The translations under genes were made by a program, and so were the position numbers. From Rhizophagus irregularis (taxonomy: Eukaryota; Glomeromycota; Glomeromycetes; Glomerales; Glomeraceae), in contig NC_089453.1 in assembly GCF_026210795.1 (NCBI RefSeq), positions 64,501 through 128,500 of the forward strand: 64,000 nucleotides of DNA. The letters run 5' to 3'. The notes beneath the pieces were generated by a model. It saw only the letters and a list, made by a program, of their open reading frames with translations. It searched no databases and was not told where the DNA came from. This document shows positions 21,538 through 32,616 of this stretch, piece after piece. The stretch's first letter is position 1; the number at the start of each line of letters is the position of its first letter.

Positions 21538-22408
21538 GTTGAAACTGATTAAATTATAATAAAATACCAAAAACACTTACGTCACATATTGATCAATAAT
21601 GATCAGCCAATGAAATTTAAATACATAATAATTTACTAAATAAAAAAATTATTTTTCGCATTCAAACGTTTAAAAGAAAAAATTTTAACATTATGCCTTT
21701 TACAACCTTATAATAATTAGAAAATTTTACCAACTATTTAAAAACAATAATTACTACTTTATAATATTTTGATTATTTGTAATTTGATTTGAATAATTTT
21801 TTATTTAAAGATTTAAAGTTTATATAATTATAATGATTGTTTTTTAAAAAAAAAATCAAAATCTTAGTGTTCTGTTAATCTGTAATTTAAATGATTTTTT
21901 GATTTTTAAAAGAAACAAATCTTTTTCTAATCATAATCCAAAAATTGCCCTAACCCAAGTACCTATCGCATTTATCTATAGATATAAATATTTATCTCTA
22001 GCTATATATAAAAATATCTTGTTTATCCAACAAGGTCTATAATAAAGTGAATAAGAATAAAAATCAGTAATTATTACTTGCTAATATTATACAGTATAAC
22101 CAATATAATAATAAACTTGGTTTACCTTTAAAATAATATTAAACTTTGCAATCTAAAATACTGGTAAGTGCTTTATTATTATTTAATAAGTATTTTCAGT
22201 TAAATACTCCAGTTAAATAAAAAAAAAATAATATTTAGTGTGAAGTTACAGTTTTTAGTAAGGGACTGCTATTATACTTCCATTTAATATATTCAATTGA
22301 AGTTGAATCGCTAGTAATCTCCCATTAAAACATTACGAAAATAAAAAAAAATAATAAAAAGTGGTTTAGCATGATGCGTCAATCAAAATATTTTATATGT
22401 TCATATGT

Positions 22409-23615
22409 GAAACGTGATGTTTTATTAGTACAGTTTCACAAAATTAAGAGTTTTCAGTCTTTTTATTATAATTGATCGATAAGCCGCAATTTCAACCAAA
22501 TTGAAAATGGCGATAATATAAATTAAACTGCCAATTTTTATAATTAAAATATGTAGATTATAGATCATATCGGTGGATTTGTTTCATCACCTAAATATGC
22601 TGAATTTTTGCATTATACAAGCACAGCAAAGTTAAGGATACATTGCACGATATCTATAAAGATGTGTGATTAAAAAAAATCAATTTTGATACGATTTTAA
22701 TTTTGGCCAGAATTAACATAATTTTGGCCAGATTTATGATATATAGATCAGTGTAACATCATATGATAACGCTAAGCCACTCCAATAAAATGGTTTTCTA
22801 CTTTCGCTTCTTTTTAATTTAATTTCTAATTTTAAAAGTACACAAGTAGTATACGAGTCTCAAGTTAAAACTAAAAAATTGATTTTTAAATTATAAATTT
22901 AATCTATTACAGTATTTATAATACTTTAAATTTAAGTATAATAAGAAATATAAAACATTTTGAACGCTCAACACTTGTGACAAAAAAATAGTGAAATATA
23001 AAGATAACCACCCAAACTCTTTTCAAAAATTCACTTTCAAAATATCTTTACAATAAGTCTTCTCAAATGAACCTACAGTATATAAGCAAAAAGGGAGAAT
23101 TTAGAACAATATTATTTAAAAAACTTCTTAGATCTAAAAGGTAAAAAGAAAAAAAAAAAAGAAATAGAAAACTAGCCAAAAGAATAAAAAAAAATCTAGC
23201 ACTAAATATTCATACAACTCACAAACTGACATACCTTAAGTCAGATGGGTTGTAACTATGTCGGATGGGTTAAAACACGGTTTTTTTTAAAATATTTTTT
23301 TTTTAACGTTGGCAAGTTCAAAAAAAAAATTTTTTCAATTGATCTACAACTCACCTGATGTGAAATCTTGTGTTTGCTGATCAGTTTAGTATTACGCAAA
23401 AGGACCAATGAGGCAATAAAGCAATTTTATCCCGTGAATCAAATCCGCCCATATGTAAAATAATAATTAATAAAAATAATAAATTAAAGAATTTTGTAAT
23501 TTATCGCCATGGCGATGCATGATGCATCACCACTGGTCACGTGATCATATAGATCACGTGATTTACATATATATTTTAAATTTATTGTAATAAACATAAT
23601 CTTAATGTTAAAAAA
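22409..23615. other. Non-coding spacer with repeat debris
   Basis: No gene is supported. TAATTTTGGCCAGAATTA-type motifs lie at 22695-22740. GCTAAGCCACTCC at about 22766 also occurs at 16690 and, inverted, near 22365. GATGGGTTGTA and GATGGGTTAAA lie near 23245-23275, and a double TCACGTGAT at 23535-23562. Confidence 0.5.
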
Positions 23616-23619
23616 ATAT

Positions 23620-23714
23620 ACCCAATTAGTTCAATTGGTAGAACACTGAGTAATTGTAGTTTTTTTTACTCTGAAATGCAGGTTTGATTTCTGCACTGTA
23701 AAAACTTTTTTTTT
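23620..23714 (+). ncRNA. tRNA-like Pol III unit (tRNA relic or SINE head)
   Basis: TTAGTTCAATTGGTAGAAC (D-arm and A box, from about 23626) and GCAGGTTTGATTTCTGC (T-arm and B box, about 23679-23695) have tRNA-like spacing. Both arms form their stems, and a T-run terminator follows at about 23705. The acceptor strands do not pair and the anticodon arm is disturbed by a T8 run, so this is not an intact tRNA gene. A tRNA-derived SINE or decayed tRNA is likelier. Confidence 0.5.
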
Positions 23715-24871
23715 TAATAATATGGTGATTCAGATTTTCAGTGACATTAATGATTATAAACATGAAATAAAATACGTCTAAAACACATCTTTAATTTTTT
23801 AATGGCAGAATTCTGGTGTTATCAGCAATTAAAATTACAAAATCATAAAAAACAAAATACTCATATTATCAAAATAAGATTACAAGAGCAGTGAAAACGA
23901 AATTAATACTTGCTACTTTATTTACTAAAATAATCACACTTACACATTAATTATCTAAACTAATTACTAAACCTAACCTAAGCGTTGCAATTTTTTTGGT
24001 AATGGCCCAATTGCCCATATTTTTTACAATGCCATTGTTGCTTTGTTTTACTATCCCTTCCTTTTTATGTGATGCTTTATATCTTCTTGTACTGACTGGC
24101 CTTCCTTTACCTCACCTAATTTTTGGATTTTGTAATTGAAACCCTTCTTCATTATTTCTATCATCTACATCATCTAATTCTTCTTCAAATTCATCATCTG
24201 ATTCAACTTCATCATCACTACTATCTTCATTAGTGAAATTTTCAAGGATTTCAATTAGTCTCAATGATCTGGATTTCTTTTGTAAAGCTTTTTATAATGC
24301 TTTCTTGTATGTTCCATGAAGATTACCATACATTATTTTTTTGTCAAGAATATTCATTCGCTGTTTAAGGGAGTCTTGCTTTTCTTTATCAATGGCACAT
24401 AAATAATTGTTAACAACACCACTTTCTATAGTTGCAGATGTGCTATTGAACTTATCAGCAACAATAAATGACTTATTTGATGCATCCTTATTTTCTTAGT
24501 ACCATCTAGATGAAATAAGCCTAACATGAAATTTGGCTTCTTGAGTATTTAACATAACTTGAAAATAATGTTTACAAACTATCCCTTTTCAGATGATCAT
24601 AAGACATGAACATAAGTGCACCTCATTTTTTAGAAGAATGATATAATGTTTAGATTTCAATGAGTTACCAACCTTTATCTTCCATGTTTCTTTGATATTA
24701 TCCTGACCACCAACTTCTATCAACTGGTCTATGGTAGCTTGAAGACAATCATCACATTCTCCATCTTCTTCATAAGATTCATCAATTGTTGACTTCTATT
24801 GTTCAACTAAATTTACAACATAATAGACTGATTGGTTGATTTCATCTTTTTGTAATTTTAGAATAGCTGGT

Positions 24872-25116
24872 TAAGGTTGCTAGAGAAATTAGGGGGTTTT
24901 GGCAAGTTGGCGAAATGCCAAAATGATGAAACTTTGCCAAAACTATATAAAAGTCTTATTAAAAAATTGGCGAAACTCTGGAGAAAAGTGAAACCTGACG
25001 AAACTTATTATAAATGCCAAAACTGCCAAAATCTTGCCGAAATTATAATAAAACTATAGTAAAATTTTGGAGAAACTAATCATAGAATTTTGGAGAGATT
25101 TAGGCAAGCAATCTTA
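24872..25116. mobile_element. MITE-A copy 3, TSD TAGCTGGT
   Basis: The ends are TAAGGTTGC... / ...GCAATCTTA, with flanks TAGCTGGT (24864-24871 and 25117-25124). The length is 245 bp, equal to the copy at 33540. It lies in the MULE C-terminal coding region and abuts MITE-B. Confidence 0.93.
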
Positions 25117-25273
25117 TAGCTGGTGTATACATGCCACCCAAATTATTTTAAACTGCCGTAATTATAAGTAAAATCCCAAATTCAATTATGGCATCCCAAA
25201 TTATTTTGGCACTTTACATAGTAAATTATATATAAACTGAATGAATTATGACATCCCAAATTATAATTATGGC

Positions 25274-26714
25274 TAAGGATGATGCCGCAATTGGTTGATC
25301 AAATCTGCAATATTGCGGATTTTGGAGTTGAATTGCGGTTAGTGATCTGCAATTTCGCAATTCACCTGATCGGTTTTAGCACTAGTTTACCAAACCGATT
25401 TAATAAAAAAAACGTTTACGCAACATTTTTTAACTAATTTAACGAAAAAACGTTGCGAAACATTTTTTCAAAATGCTTTTAATTAAAAAAACGTTTGCTC
25501 AACGTTTTTTCAATTAATTTAAAGAAAAAATGTTGCGAAACGTTTTTTCAAACTATTTTATAATTGAAAAAAACGTTTTGCACCATTTTTTTCAATTAAT
25601 TCAAAGAAAAAATGTTGTAAAACGTTTTTTCAAAGTATTTATAATTGAAAAAACGTTTCGCAACATTTTTTCAATTAATTCAAAGAAAAAATGTTGCGAA
25701 ACGTTTTTTCAAAGTATTTATAATTGAAAAAAACATTTCGCAACATTTTTTTAATTAATTTAAAGAAAAAATATTGTGAAACATTTTTTCAAAGTATTTA
25801 TAATTGAAAAAAACGTTTCGCAACGTTTTTTCAATTAATTCAAAGAAAAAATATTGTGAAACGTTTTTTCAAAGTATTTTATAATTGAAAAAAATGTTTC
25901 GCAACGTTTTTTCAATTAATTCAAAGAAAAAATGTTGTGAAACATTTTTTCAAAGTATTTTATAATTGAAAAAAAGCGTTTAGTAGCGTTTTTTCAATTA
26001 ATTCAAAAATGTTGCGAAGCGTTTTTTCAAAGTATTTTATAATTGAAAAAAACATTTCGCAACATTTTTTCAAAGTATTTTATAATTGAAAAAAACGTTT
26101 TGTAACGTTTTTTCAATTAATTTAAAGAAAAAACATTGTGAAATGTTTTTTCAAAGTATTTTATAATTGAAAAAAACGTTTTATAACGTTTTTTCAATTA
26201 ATTTAAAGAAAAAACATTGTGAAATGTTTTTTCAAAGTATTTTATAATTGAAAAAAACGTTTCGCAACATTTTTTCAATTAATTTAAAGAAAAAATGTTG
26301 CGAAATATTTTTCAAACTATTTTATAATTAAAAAATGTTTTGCAACATTTTTTCAATTAATTTAAAGAAAAAATGTTGCGAAACGTTTTTTCAAAATATA
26401 TTCAGGATTGCTTTGCTTTAATAAAAAATATTGCGAAATTGCAAATAGTCGCAATTCCGCAAATGTTTCACAATTTCGCAAATAGTCGCAATTCCGCAAA
26501 TGTTTCACAATTTCGCAAATGTTCTGCAATTCTGCAATTATTCTGCAATTGAATTGCAGTACTTTGCGGAATTGCGGAATTGCGGAATATTTGCGGAATT
26601 GCAGATAATTGCAGATTGCGGAATTGCGGATATTTAGGTTTAAAAATCCGCAATGTTCTGCAATACCGTAAATCGCAATTATTCCGCAATTGCTTATTTG
26701 CGGCACCATCCTTA
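25274..26714. mobile_element. Element C: hAT-like element carrying a hairpin satellite, TSD ATTATGGC
   Basis: The ends TAAGGATGATGCCGCAA and TTGCGGCACCATCCTTA are flanked by a perfect ATTATGGC duplication (25266-25273 and 26715-26722). Both subterminal zones are filled with GCAATT(C)CGCAA-type iterations. The middle is an 80-bp hairpin satellite. Non-coding; the short readings through it follow the repeat period. Confidence 0.95.
25400..26395. repeat. Hairpin satellite, ~80-bp unit, about 12 copies
   Basis: Each unit reads CGTTTCGCAACATTTTTTC, a spacer with AATTAATT, then GAAAAAATGTTGCGAAACG, followed by TTTTTTCAAAGTATTTTATA and ATTGAAAAAA. Every unit is therefore itself an inverted repeat able to fold. 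Units differ by a few substitutions, and one near 26010-26060 is shortened. It is not a CRISPR array: there are no unique spacers and the units are palindromic and contiguous. Confidence 0.93.
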
Positions 26715-26855
26715 ATTATGGCATCCCAAAATAATTTGGGCAGCATGTATAGGCTGGTGTAAGAAAACTTTCAGCTTTTATCTATCCTTGTAAACAAAAA
26801 ATTCACCTGTTCTTGATTTTTTACTGATGGAATTGCAAGTTTCCAATATTGGTAT

Positions 26856-27857
26856 TAAAGCTGCCACCCGAAATTATTTTCTAATTCCGAAATAATTTCA
26901 GCCAGAATTTTGTTTCCAAAACTAATTCCAAAATTCCGAAATTCTTCCAAAATCCCAAAATCTTTCCAAAACTCCCGAAATTGTCCAAAACTTCTGATTG
27001 GCCTATTATAAAATCACATGACTTTCTAAATTTGCTAAAATTTTATCTGTATTCTAATTCCATAATTCTGGCTCCGTAGCGATCTTTCTGACACGTGTAG
27101 CTTCGATTTAAGCCTATGTTCACTTTGTGTAACATCAGTGCATAAAGACGCATAATTTCCTTATATGGGGGACCGTTAAAGCAGGGTAGAATCACATGAC
27201 TTTCGAAATTTTCTTTTTTTTAAATAAAACTCTTTATTATATATAAAACCTTCCAAATAAACATATACTAAGTGCATTTCGATCTGTTTCGCAAGTTTAC
27301 TTAGAGCACAAAATGAGGTTTAGAACACCGTTTTCGATTTATTCAACTTTTTCAATTTCGTTAAAATTGATCTATCCTTTTTTGGGTATGATCAGCAAAA
27401 TTCGTTGCTCATATGTAAAGTCAAAAACATTGTTCAAAATCCACTTTTTCTCCCTAAGTAAACTTGTGGAGCAGGCCGAAATACACTTATTTAATGATTT
27501 TCAAGTTCACTTTAATTTTAGTTTATAAAAAATTTATCAAATCATTATAATTTTAAATCACGTGATTCTACCCCGCTTTAATGGGCCCCCTTATATGGTA
27601 TATATATTACACAAAGCGAACATAGCTTTAAATCGAAGCTACACGTGTCAGGAAGATCGCTACAGAGCCAGAATTATGGTATTAAAATACAGTTATAATT
27701 TTGGTAAAAATTTTAATTTTAGTCACGTGATATTATACAGCCAATCAGAATTTCGGAATAGTTTCGGCATTTTGGAATTAAGTATTTTTCCTAAATTAAT
27801 TTTACCATTTCGGTTTCGGCAAATGGTAAAATTCCCTAATTTCGGGTGGCAGCTTTA
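26856..27857. mobile_element. Element E: foldback element in the MULE, TSD ATTGGTAT
   Basis: The ends TAAAGCTGCCACCCGAAATT and AATTTCGGGTGGCAGCTTTA are flanked by perfect ATTGGTAT (26848-26855 and 27858-27865). The two halves are inverted copies along nearly the whole 1 kb (centre near 27357), including paired GCTACACGTGTC and TTTACTTAG blocks. A 71-codon reading at 27313-27528 lies in the arm sequence and is not supported as a gene. Confidence 0.93.
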
Positions 27858-28801
27858 ATTGGTATCTGTTTTTTTTATTCTGCTCATCAAGCAACTTATG
27901 AATTTCATCTATGAGCCCACAAAGAGAAATATCTGAGTTAAACAACATCCTCTTGATACAGGAATTGACAAATTCAACCTGTGATGAAGCAATCATACCT
28001 CCAGTGAACTTGAAACTTGTATATAAATGTGCCCAATAGTCTCTTGATTCATATAAACCTTCTAAATATTTTTTACTTTGTGGATATTCTTCAATTAACT
28101 TTGCAAATCGATTTGAAAATGTTGTATGAACAAGACTGTTTCTACAATAATAAAAGTCTTGGATAAACTTTTCGTATTAGTCTCCAAAAGATTTTTGAAG
28201 GTTCTTATAAAGATTTTGGGTAATATGAAATGCACAATGAATTGGGTAAGTATTAGTAAATATTTTTTTCACTGCAGCATCAACTGCTGGATCTGAATCT
28301 GTCAATATTATAGTTGATTGAATACCTATAGCCTCAAGAATCTGACTGAACAACCAAGAATGGGATCCCTTGCTTTCATCTATAAGCAAACCCTGCGCAA
28401 ATATAATATTTTTCATGTTTTTATCAAAGCCTATAAAGAGTGATAATACCATCCCATATCTATTTGTTTTATGGGTGACATTATTAATAACGCAATTACT
28501 ATAAAGAATTCAGCTTTTACTGAATTTTATTGCCATTTACACTAAGTACGTTAATGTATTGTCATCATCCCATCCCATAGCTACTATTCAACTTGAATCT
28601 ATTTCTTTTTGTTGATCAAGCCAATTTGACATCTTGGCTGCATCATTTGAAAGGAATTTTGTTGTAGAACGAAACTTTTGAATTGCTGCATATAAGTTCT
28701 TGCTATATAATGGATGAGTGGGATATTTAGCTTCTAAATATCTTCTTTACATAGTAGCTCCTATTTTACAGTGATTTGTTAAGAATTGTATATCCTCTAA
28801 C

Positions 28802-28933
28802 TAAAGATGTTAGCTGTAATTCAAAAAAGTGTCATAATACAAAATTTTTATATGCCGTAATTAATTAAGACTATAAAAATCTTATAGCCGTAATTCAAAA
28901 TTTTTTAAAAAATAATTAAGGCTAACATCTTTA
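28802..28933. mobile_element. Element D: 132-bp MITE, TSD CCTCTAAC
   Basis: TAAAGATGTTAGC... and ...GCTAACATCTTTA are inverted ends, flanked by CCTCTAAC (28794-28801 and 28934-28941). Internal GCCGTAATT phrases repeat. It is inserted in the zinc-finger part of the MULE transposase. Confidence 0.93.
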
Positions 28934-29400
28934 CCTCTAACATTTTATTACTAAATTTTTTACCTTTTCTAAATGCAATAGCTTCTATATTCAACTCATG
29001 ATTATGCTCATCCACAATTTTGTTAATAAAAACTGAGAAATTTGAATTGTTTTCCTTAGGATAAGAAGTATTTAAACGCCATGGACATGAGATCTTTTTA
29101 GTGCTAGTGTCTTTGCTAGAATTTGAAGTGTACTTTTTATCATGTTTGCAAATATAAGTCCTTTTTCTGATATAATCTCTCTATTTAATAACTCTATCTT
29201 TTATTATACTGAAACCCTTATTTTTACCCAATTCATTTATAAACACATCACATAGCTTCCAACTTGGAAATACTTTACCTTCATATAAGCTTGTAGTACT
29301 GCTGGAATCACTTATATTATCATTGAGAACTGGAAAATCCAAAGAAAATAGAATAAAAGAATGAAAAAATAAAGGAAAGGAAGTATAGTGTAGTATGAAA

Positions 29401-31516
29401 GAGACGTTATTGTAAAGGGATAAGAATTGTATAAAAATAAAAAGAAGAGACATGTATTGTTTACTTCATAATACAAATGGCAAGAACTGGCGAAGTAGAA
29501 CAATGCAAAGAAAGAAAGGGTTGTATATTGCAATTATTGCAATTAAGAATTAACTAACTGAAACAAAGAAAAAAACACGTATTGTTTATGTTGTAATACA
29601 ATTGCCGATAACTGGTGAAATTACAAAATTATGGTATACAGATTATAAACAATCAGTCACGTGATAAATCAGGATAGCGACATATCACAGGTGCGATATT
29701 TTATATTTTTCTAAATTAAATAAATAATTATTAAAAAATAAAATATTGCGAAACTAAACAGACAGTTTTTGGCCTGCATTATGCTTAATTTTGGCCAGAA
29801 TTATACTTAATTTTGGCCAAAATATGACTCTGAAACTAATATTTTTAAAAATATTATTTATAAAGTTAAAAAAAAAAGATAAGTTAAATTTTAAAAAAAG
29901 TACCAATTTGCTTAAATATAAAATATGACTTTGCAAAATTAATACAATTTGCTAAAACTCATAATTATAACTATTAATTAATTTTCAATCAATTTGCTTT
30001 ATCTAAAATTATGAGTTTAACCTAATTTTGATTGAATTTGCTAAAAGTGATATCTGGGGTCCTAATTAAATACATTATGTAATTCTATATAATTTTATAT
30101 AATGTGAGCCATTTGTTAGAATTTCATAAGGATCCCGACTACTATTAAAATATGTTACTAGTAGAAATTTTACTTTCATATGAAACTTTACCTTAGGATT
30201 TGTTTAAATTTTATTGGTTAATTAACTAAAAAAAAAAAATCATAATAATGTAATATAAAATTTCCTTTTATAGTAGGATCTTTAAAGAGTTTTATATATA
30301 AACCTTACTTTAGACTATAGGGTGACTGGGTGACCTATCTTAATAATAGATATTTAGGGTACTGTCAGATATTACTGTACTGTATATCGCGGGCCATAGT
30401 ACCCCCCTATGCATAGTACCCTTCTTGAAAAATTTCATAGAATTGTATAGTACCTGGGGGGATATTTTACAATTATCTTGTGATTTAGTAATCAAATTTA
30501 AGCCATCTTTTTTTGTTTGATAGCTCTCATTGAGCTCTTCAAAATAAAAAAAAGATCGTTCAAATTGGACTAGTAGATCGTGAGAAATTCGCAAAAAATG
30601 GAATTTTTAGACTTTGTTTAGTACCTGGGGGTACGGGAATTCGAAAGCCCCCGATTTTTGCAAGATACCTGGGGTACTGTAGTCCACTATATATGGTACC
30701 TAATATTTTAGAAGGAGGGGGTAACTATAAATCTTAGGTTACATATAATACTATATACGGAATTATATATATAACATATCTTACTTAGGAGGAAAGGAGT
30801 AAACTTTTATAATAAAGTGATATTAGGTAATATCTGACAGTGCTCTTAAGATCTTATTTCATATTATTCAGGATTTTAGCTTGTTAATATTTTATATAAA
30901 TTATATATAACTAGTAGTTTTATAAATTCTTTTAAAAAATATTATATTTTAATAAAAATTTATATATAAATATTCAAATCATTTTCAAAAAAAATTTCAA
31001 AAAAATAGTTTGAACTATTATTAAGATATACTTATAATACTGTTATTAAATAGAATAAAAATTAAATAAAATCTTAAACATTTAGTAAAAACCTTAAATT
31101 ATATAAATATAAAAAGAAAAAAGATCCTGATAAAAAAGATGAAGATTTACAAAAATTATATATATAGGAAGAATATAAATTCTTTGAATAGTTGTATATA
31201 ATTTATATTTTAAAGATTTATATGATAAAGTATTTACAAAATTAATAAAGATATTGATGAAGCTTTGATAGCTAAAGAAAATGTAATATAAAAGAATTAA
31301 AAAAAAACTAAAAATTATTATTATCATTTAAATTTAAAAGAATTTATAACAGACAGTGATCATTTGTATATAAAACTTTTTAAAAAAAGACTAAAATATT
31401 TTTATATTATACATCTTCATAATTCTGACTTTATTATCAAAATAATATAAACCCAATAATTAGAAGATGGAAAGTATGATTTGCACTCATTTTATTTTGA
31501 ATTAAAAGAAAATAGC
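29401..31516. other. Spacer with element ends, no supported gene
   Basis: It contains TTAATTTTGGCCAGAATTA iterations (29764-29826), TTTGCTAAAA iterations (29905-30050), an AGGACCCCAGATATCAC-type terminus ending at 30063, and MITE-G copy 2. The stretch 30850-31500 is plain AT-rich DNA. Confidence 0.5.
30354..30849. mobile_element. MITE-G copy 2 with an insert
   Basis: The ends TTAGGGTACTGTCAGATATT and AATATCTGACAGTGCTCTTA match the MITE-G family. About 340 bp of unrelated sequence, rich in GTACC / GGTAC blocks such as AGTACCTGGGGG, lies between them at roughly 30375-30712. Confidence 0.7.
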
Positions 31517-32153
31517 ATAATGGTGTAGTTAGCCAAAAAATTCAGCCGAAAGCGCAGTAAATTTTCGGCTAACAACACCCAGCCGAAAAAAATTCATGTT
31601 GATCTTGAATATTTTTTGAATATTTTATTGGTTTAACATCTACTATTTTCGGCTAGATATTTACGGCTAACTACATTATTATTTTTATTTTAAAAAAGTG
31701 TAGTTAGCCGTTAATATCAAATGCAATACAATAATTTAAGTGGTAACAGGTAATGAAAATCCTGATTGTTCATATTATAATATTTACTATTATTATTTAA
31801 CGGTAAATATTATGTAATTATTACAATAATAATAATTATATACTTTTCTTGATAATATTTATTTATGTAATACAGAATCGTTAATTATTAAATGGTATTG
31901 TTTGGTGTAAAATTGTTTCTTTAAAATGTTTAATTTTAATATTTGCTTGTAAATAATTTTTAAATTCTTGGAAAATATTTAATAAAATGGATTTAAATAT
32001 AATCAAAGATAATTTTTTTTAATAAACTTTTTTTCTTTGTTATAAAATTTGCTAAATTTACTGAAATACTTCACTTAATTATGGATTCTATTTAAACAAC
32101 TTTTAATTAAAACTAGAAAATTCCTTGCCAAATTACCAAGTTTAAGTGAAATA

Positions 32154-32612
32154 ATGTCTTATGGACAAAAGCATAAAAAAATTCAAATTTTATCTTGTAA
32201 TCTTTCATATGTAGATGTTTGTATATCTGAGGATATAGTTATAGATGAAGGTGCATGTTTATTATTACCAGATGAATTTAATGGTTATATATATGCTAAT
32301 ACAACTGCTGATGGAAATTGCTTATATAATGCAGTATCCTATTTTTTTATTCACGAAAACTCTTTATCAACACAACTTCATCTATTTACAATATTAGAGT
32401 TGATGGCATATGCTGATGAATATCTTGTCTTAGAAGTCTTTGAAAAAGATTATTTGTATTCAGATAGAGCATTTTTAAAAGCAAATAATAAGAAATATTA
32501 GCAAATAGAATATAGAAATATTGCACTATTTGTTGCTGAGATTATGGAAATGTGTCGTATAGGAGCATGGAGAACATTAGGTACTCTATATGGTTTAGTC
32601 TCAGTTAAATAT
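32154..32612 (+). pseudogene. OTU-type cysteine protease-like reading frame carried by element F
   Basis: From ATG 32154 the protein (115 codons to a TAG at 32499-32501) contains the OTU catalytic block TTADGNCLYNAVSYFF. It has the Asp just before the catalytic Cys and the usual hydrophobic strand after it, followed by a helix typical of the fold (LRxxxxL-like, here LHLFTILELMAYADEYL). The same frame continues past the TAG with ALFVAEIMEMCRIGAWRTL to a stop near 32612. The OTU histidine was not located. OTU enzymes remove ubiquitin. Whether this one is active is doubtful, given the in-frame stop. Confidence 0.65.
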
Positions 32613-32616
32613 TAGA

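Larger units (their letters stand above)
16643..22408. repeat. Giant inverted repeat, ~0.9-1.1 kb arms
   Basis: The left arm 16643-17790 (starting ACATATGAACATATAAAAT) is the reverse complement of the right arm 21538-22408. The loop is about 3.7 kb. The arms are non-coding. They differ by a MITE present only on the left (16825-17068). A 1.26-kb foldback element (20281-21537) sits at the inner edge of the right arm, and a short stretch of arm homology (AAAATAGCGATAA) reappears beyond it at 20240-20272. The whole may be a very large foldback transposon or an inverted duplication. No flanking duplication was found. Confidence 0.85.
25126..26751. mobile_element. MITE-B copy 2, split by a nested element, TSD (A/G)GCTGGTG
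   Basis: The outer ends TATACATGCCACCC... (25126) and ...GGGCAGCATGTATA (26751) match the 7198-7374 element in reverse orientation. The flanks AGCTGGTG and GGCTGGTG (26752-26759) differ at one base. A 1.4-kb element has inserted at its internal ATTATGGC. Confidence 0.9.
23975..29400 (-). pseudogene. FAR1/MULE-type (Mutator-like) transposase, heavily interrupted
   Basis: Reading from the right on the minus strand: a FAR1-like zinc-finger region (about 29330-28960, with CKH, SCPW and EHNHEL), then the MULE core (28452-27866, GFDKNMKNIIFAQGLLIDE, ILTDSDPAVDAAVKKIF, HCAFHI). After large insertions follows a C-terminal SWIM zinc finger (CSC...CKH, about 24560-24625 in plus coordinates) and a KGRPVSTRRYKAS tail (about 24090). 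Many stops and frame changes are present, so it is dead. Insertions at 28802-28933, 26856-27857, 25126-26751 (with a nested one) and 24872-25116 account for most of its length. Its own terminal repeats were not identified. Confidence 0.85.

Noticed and set aside
23620-23700. Functional tRNA gene
   Set aside because: Acceptor strands do not pair and the anticodon arm is not standard; kept only as a tRNA-like unit.
25400-26395. CRISPR-like repeat array
   Set aside because: Units are contiguous palindromes without unique spacers, lie inside a eukaryotic transposon and have no cas genes nearby.
26362-26762. Overlapping readings with regular NC/RN peptides on both strands
   Set aside because: Direct translation of GCAATTCCGCAA iterations at the end of element C.
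27313-27858. Two plus-strand readings of 71 and 98 codons
   Set aside because: Both lie in the arms of the element E palindrome, whose other arm lacks the corresponding frame; no domain.
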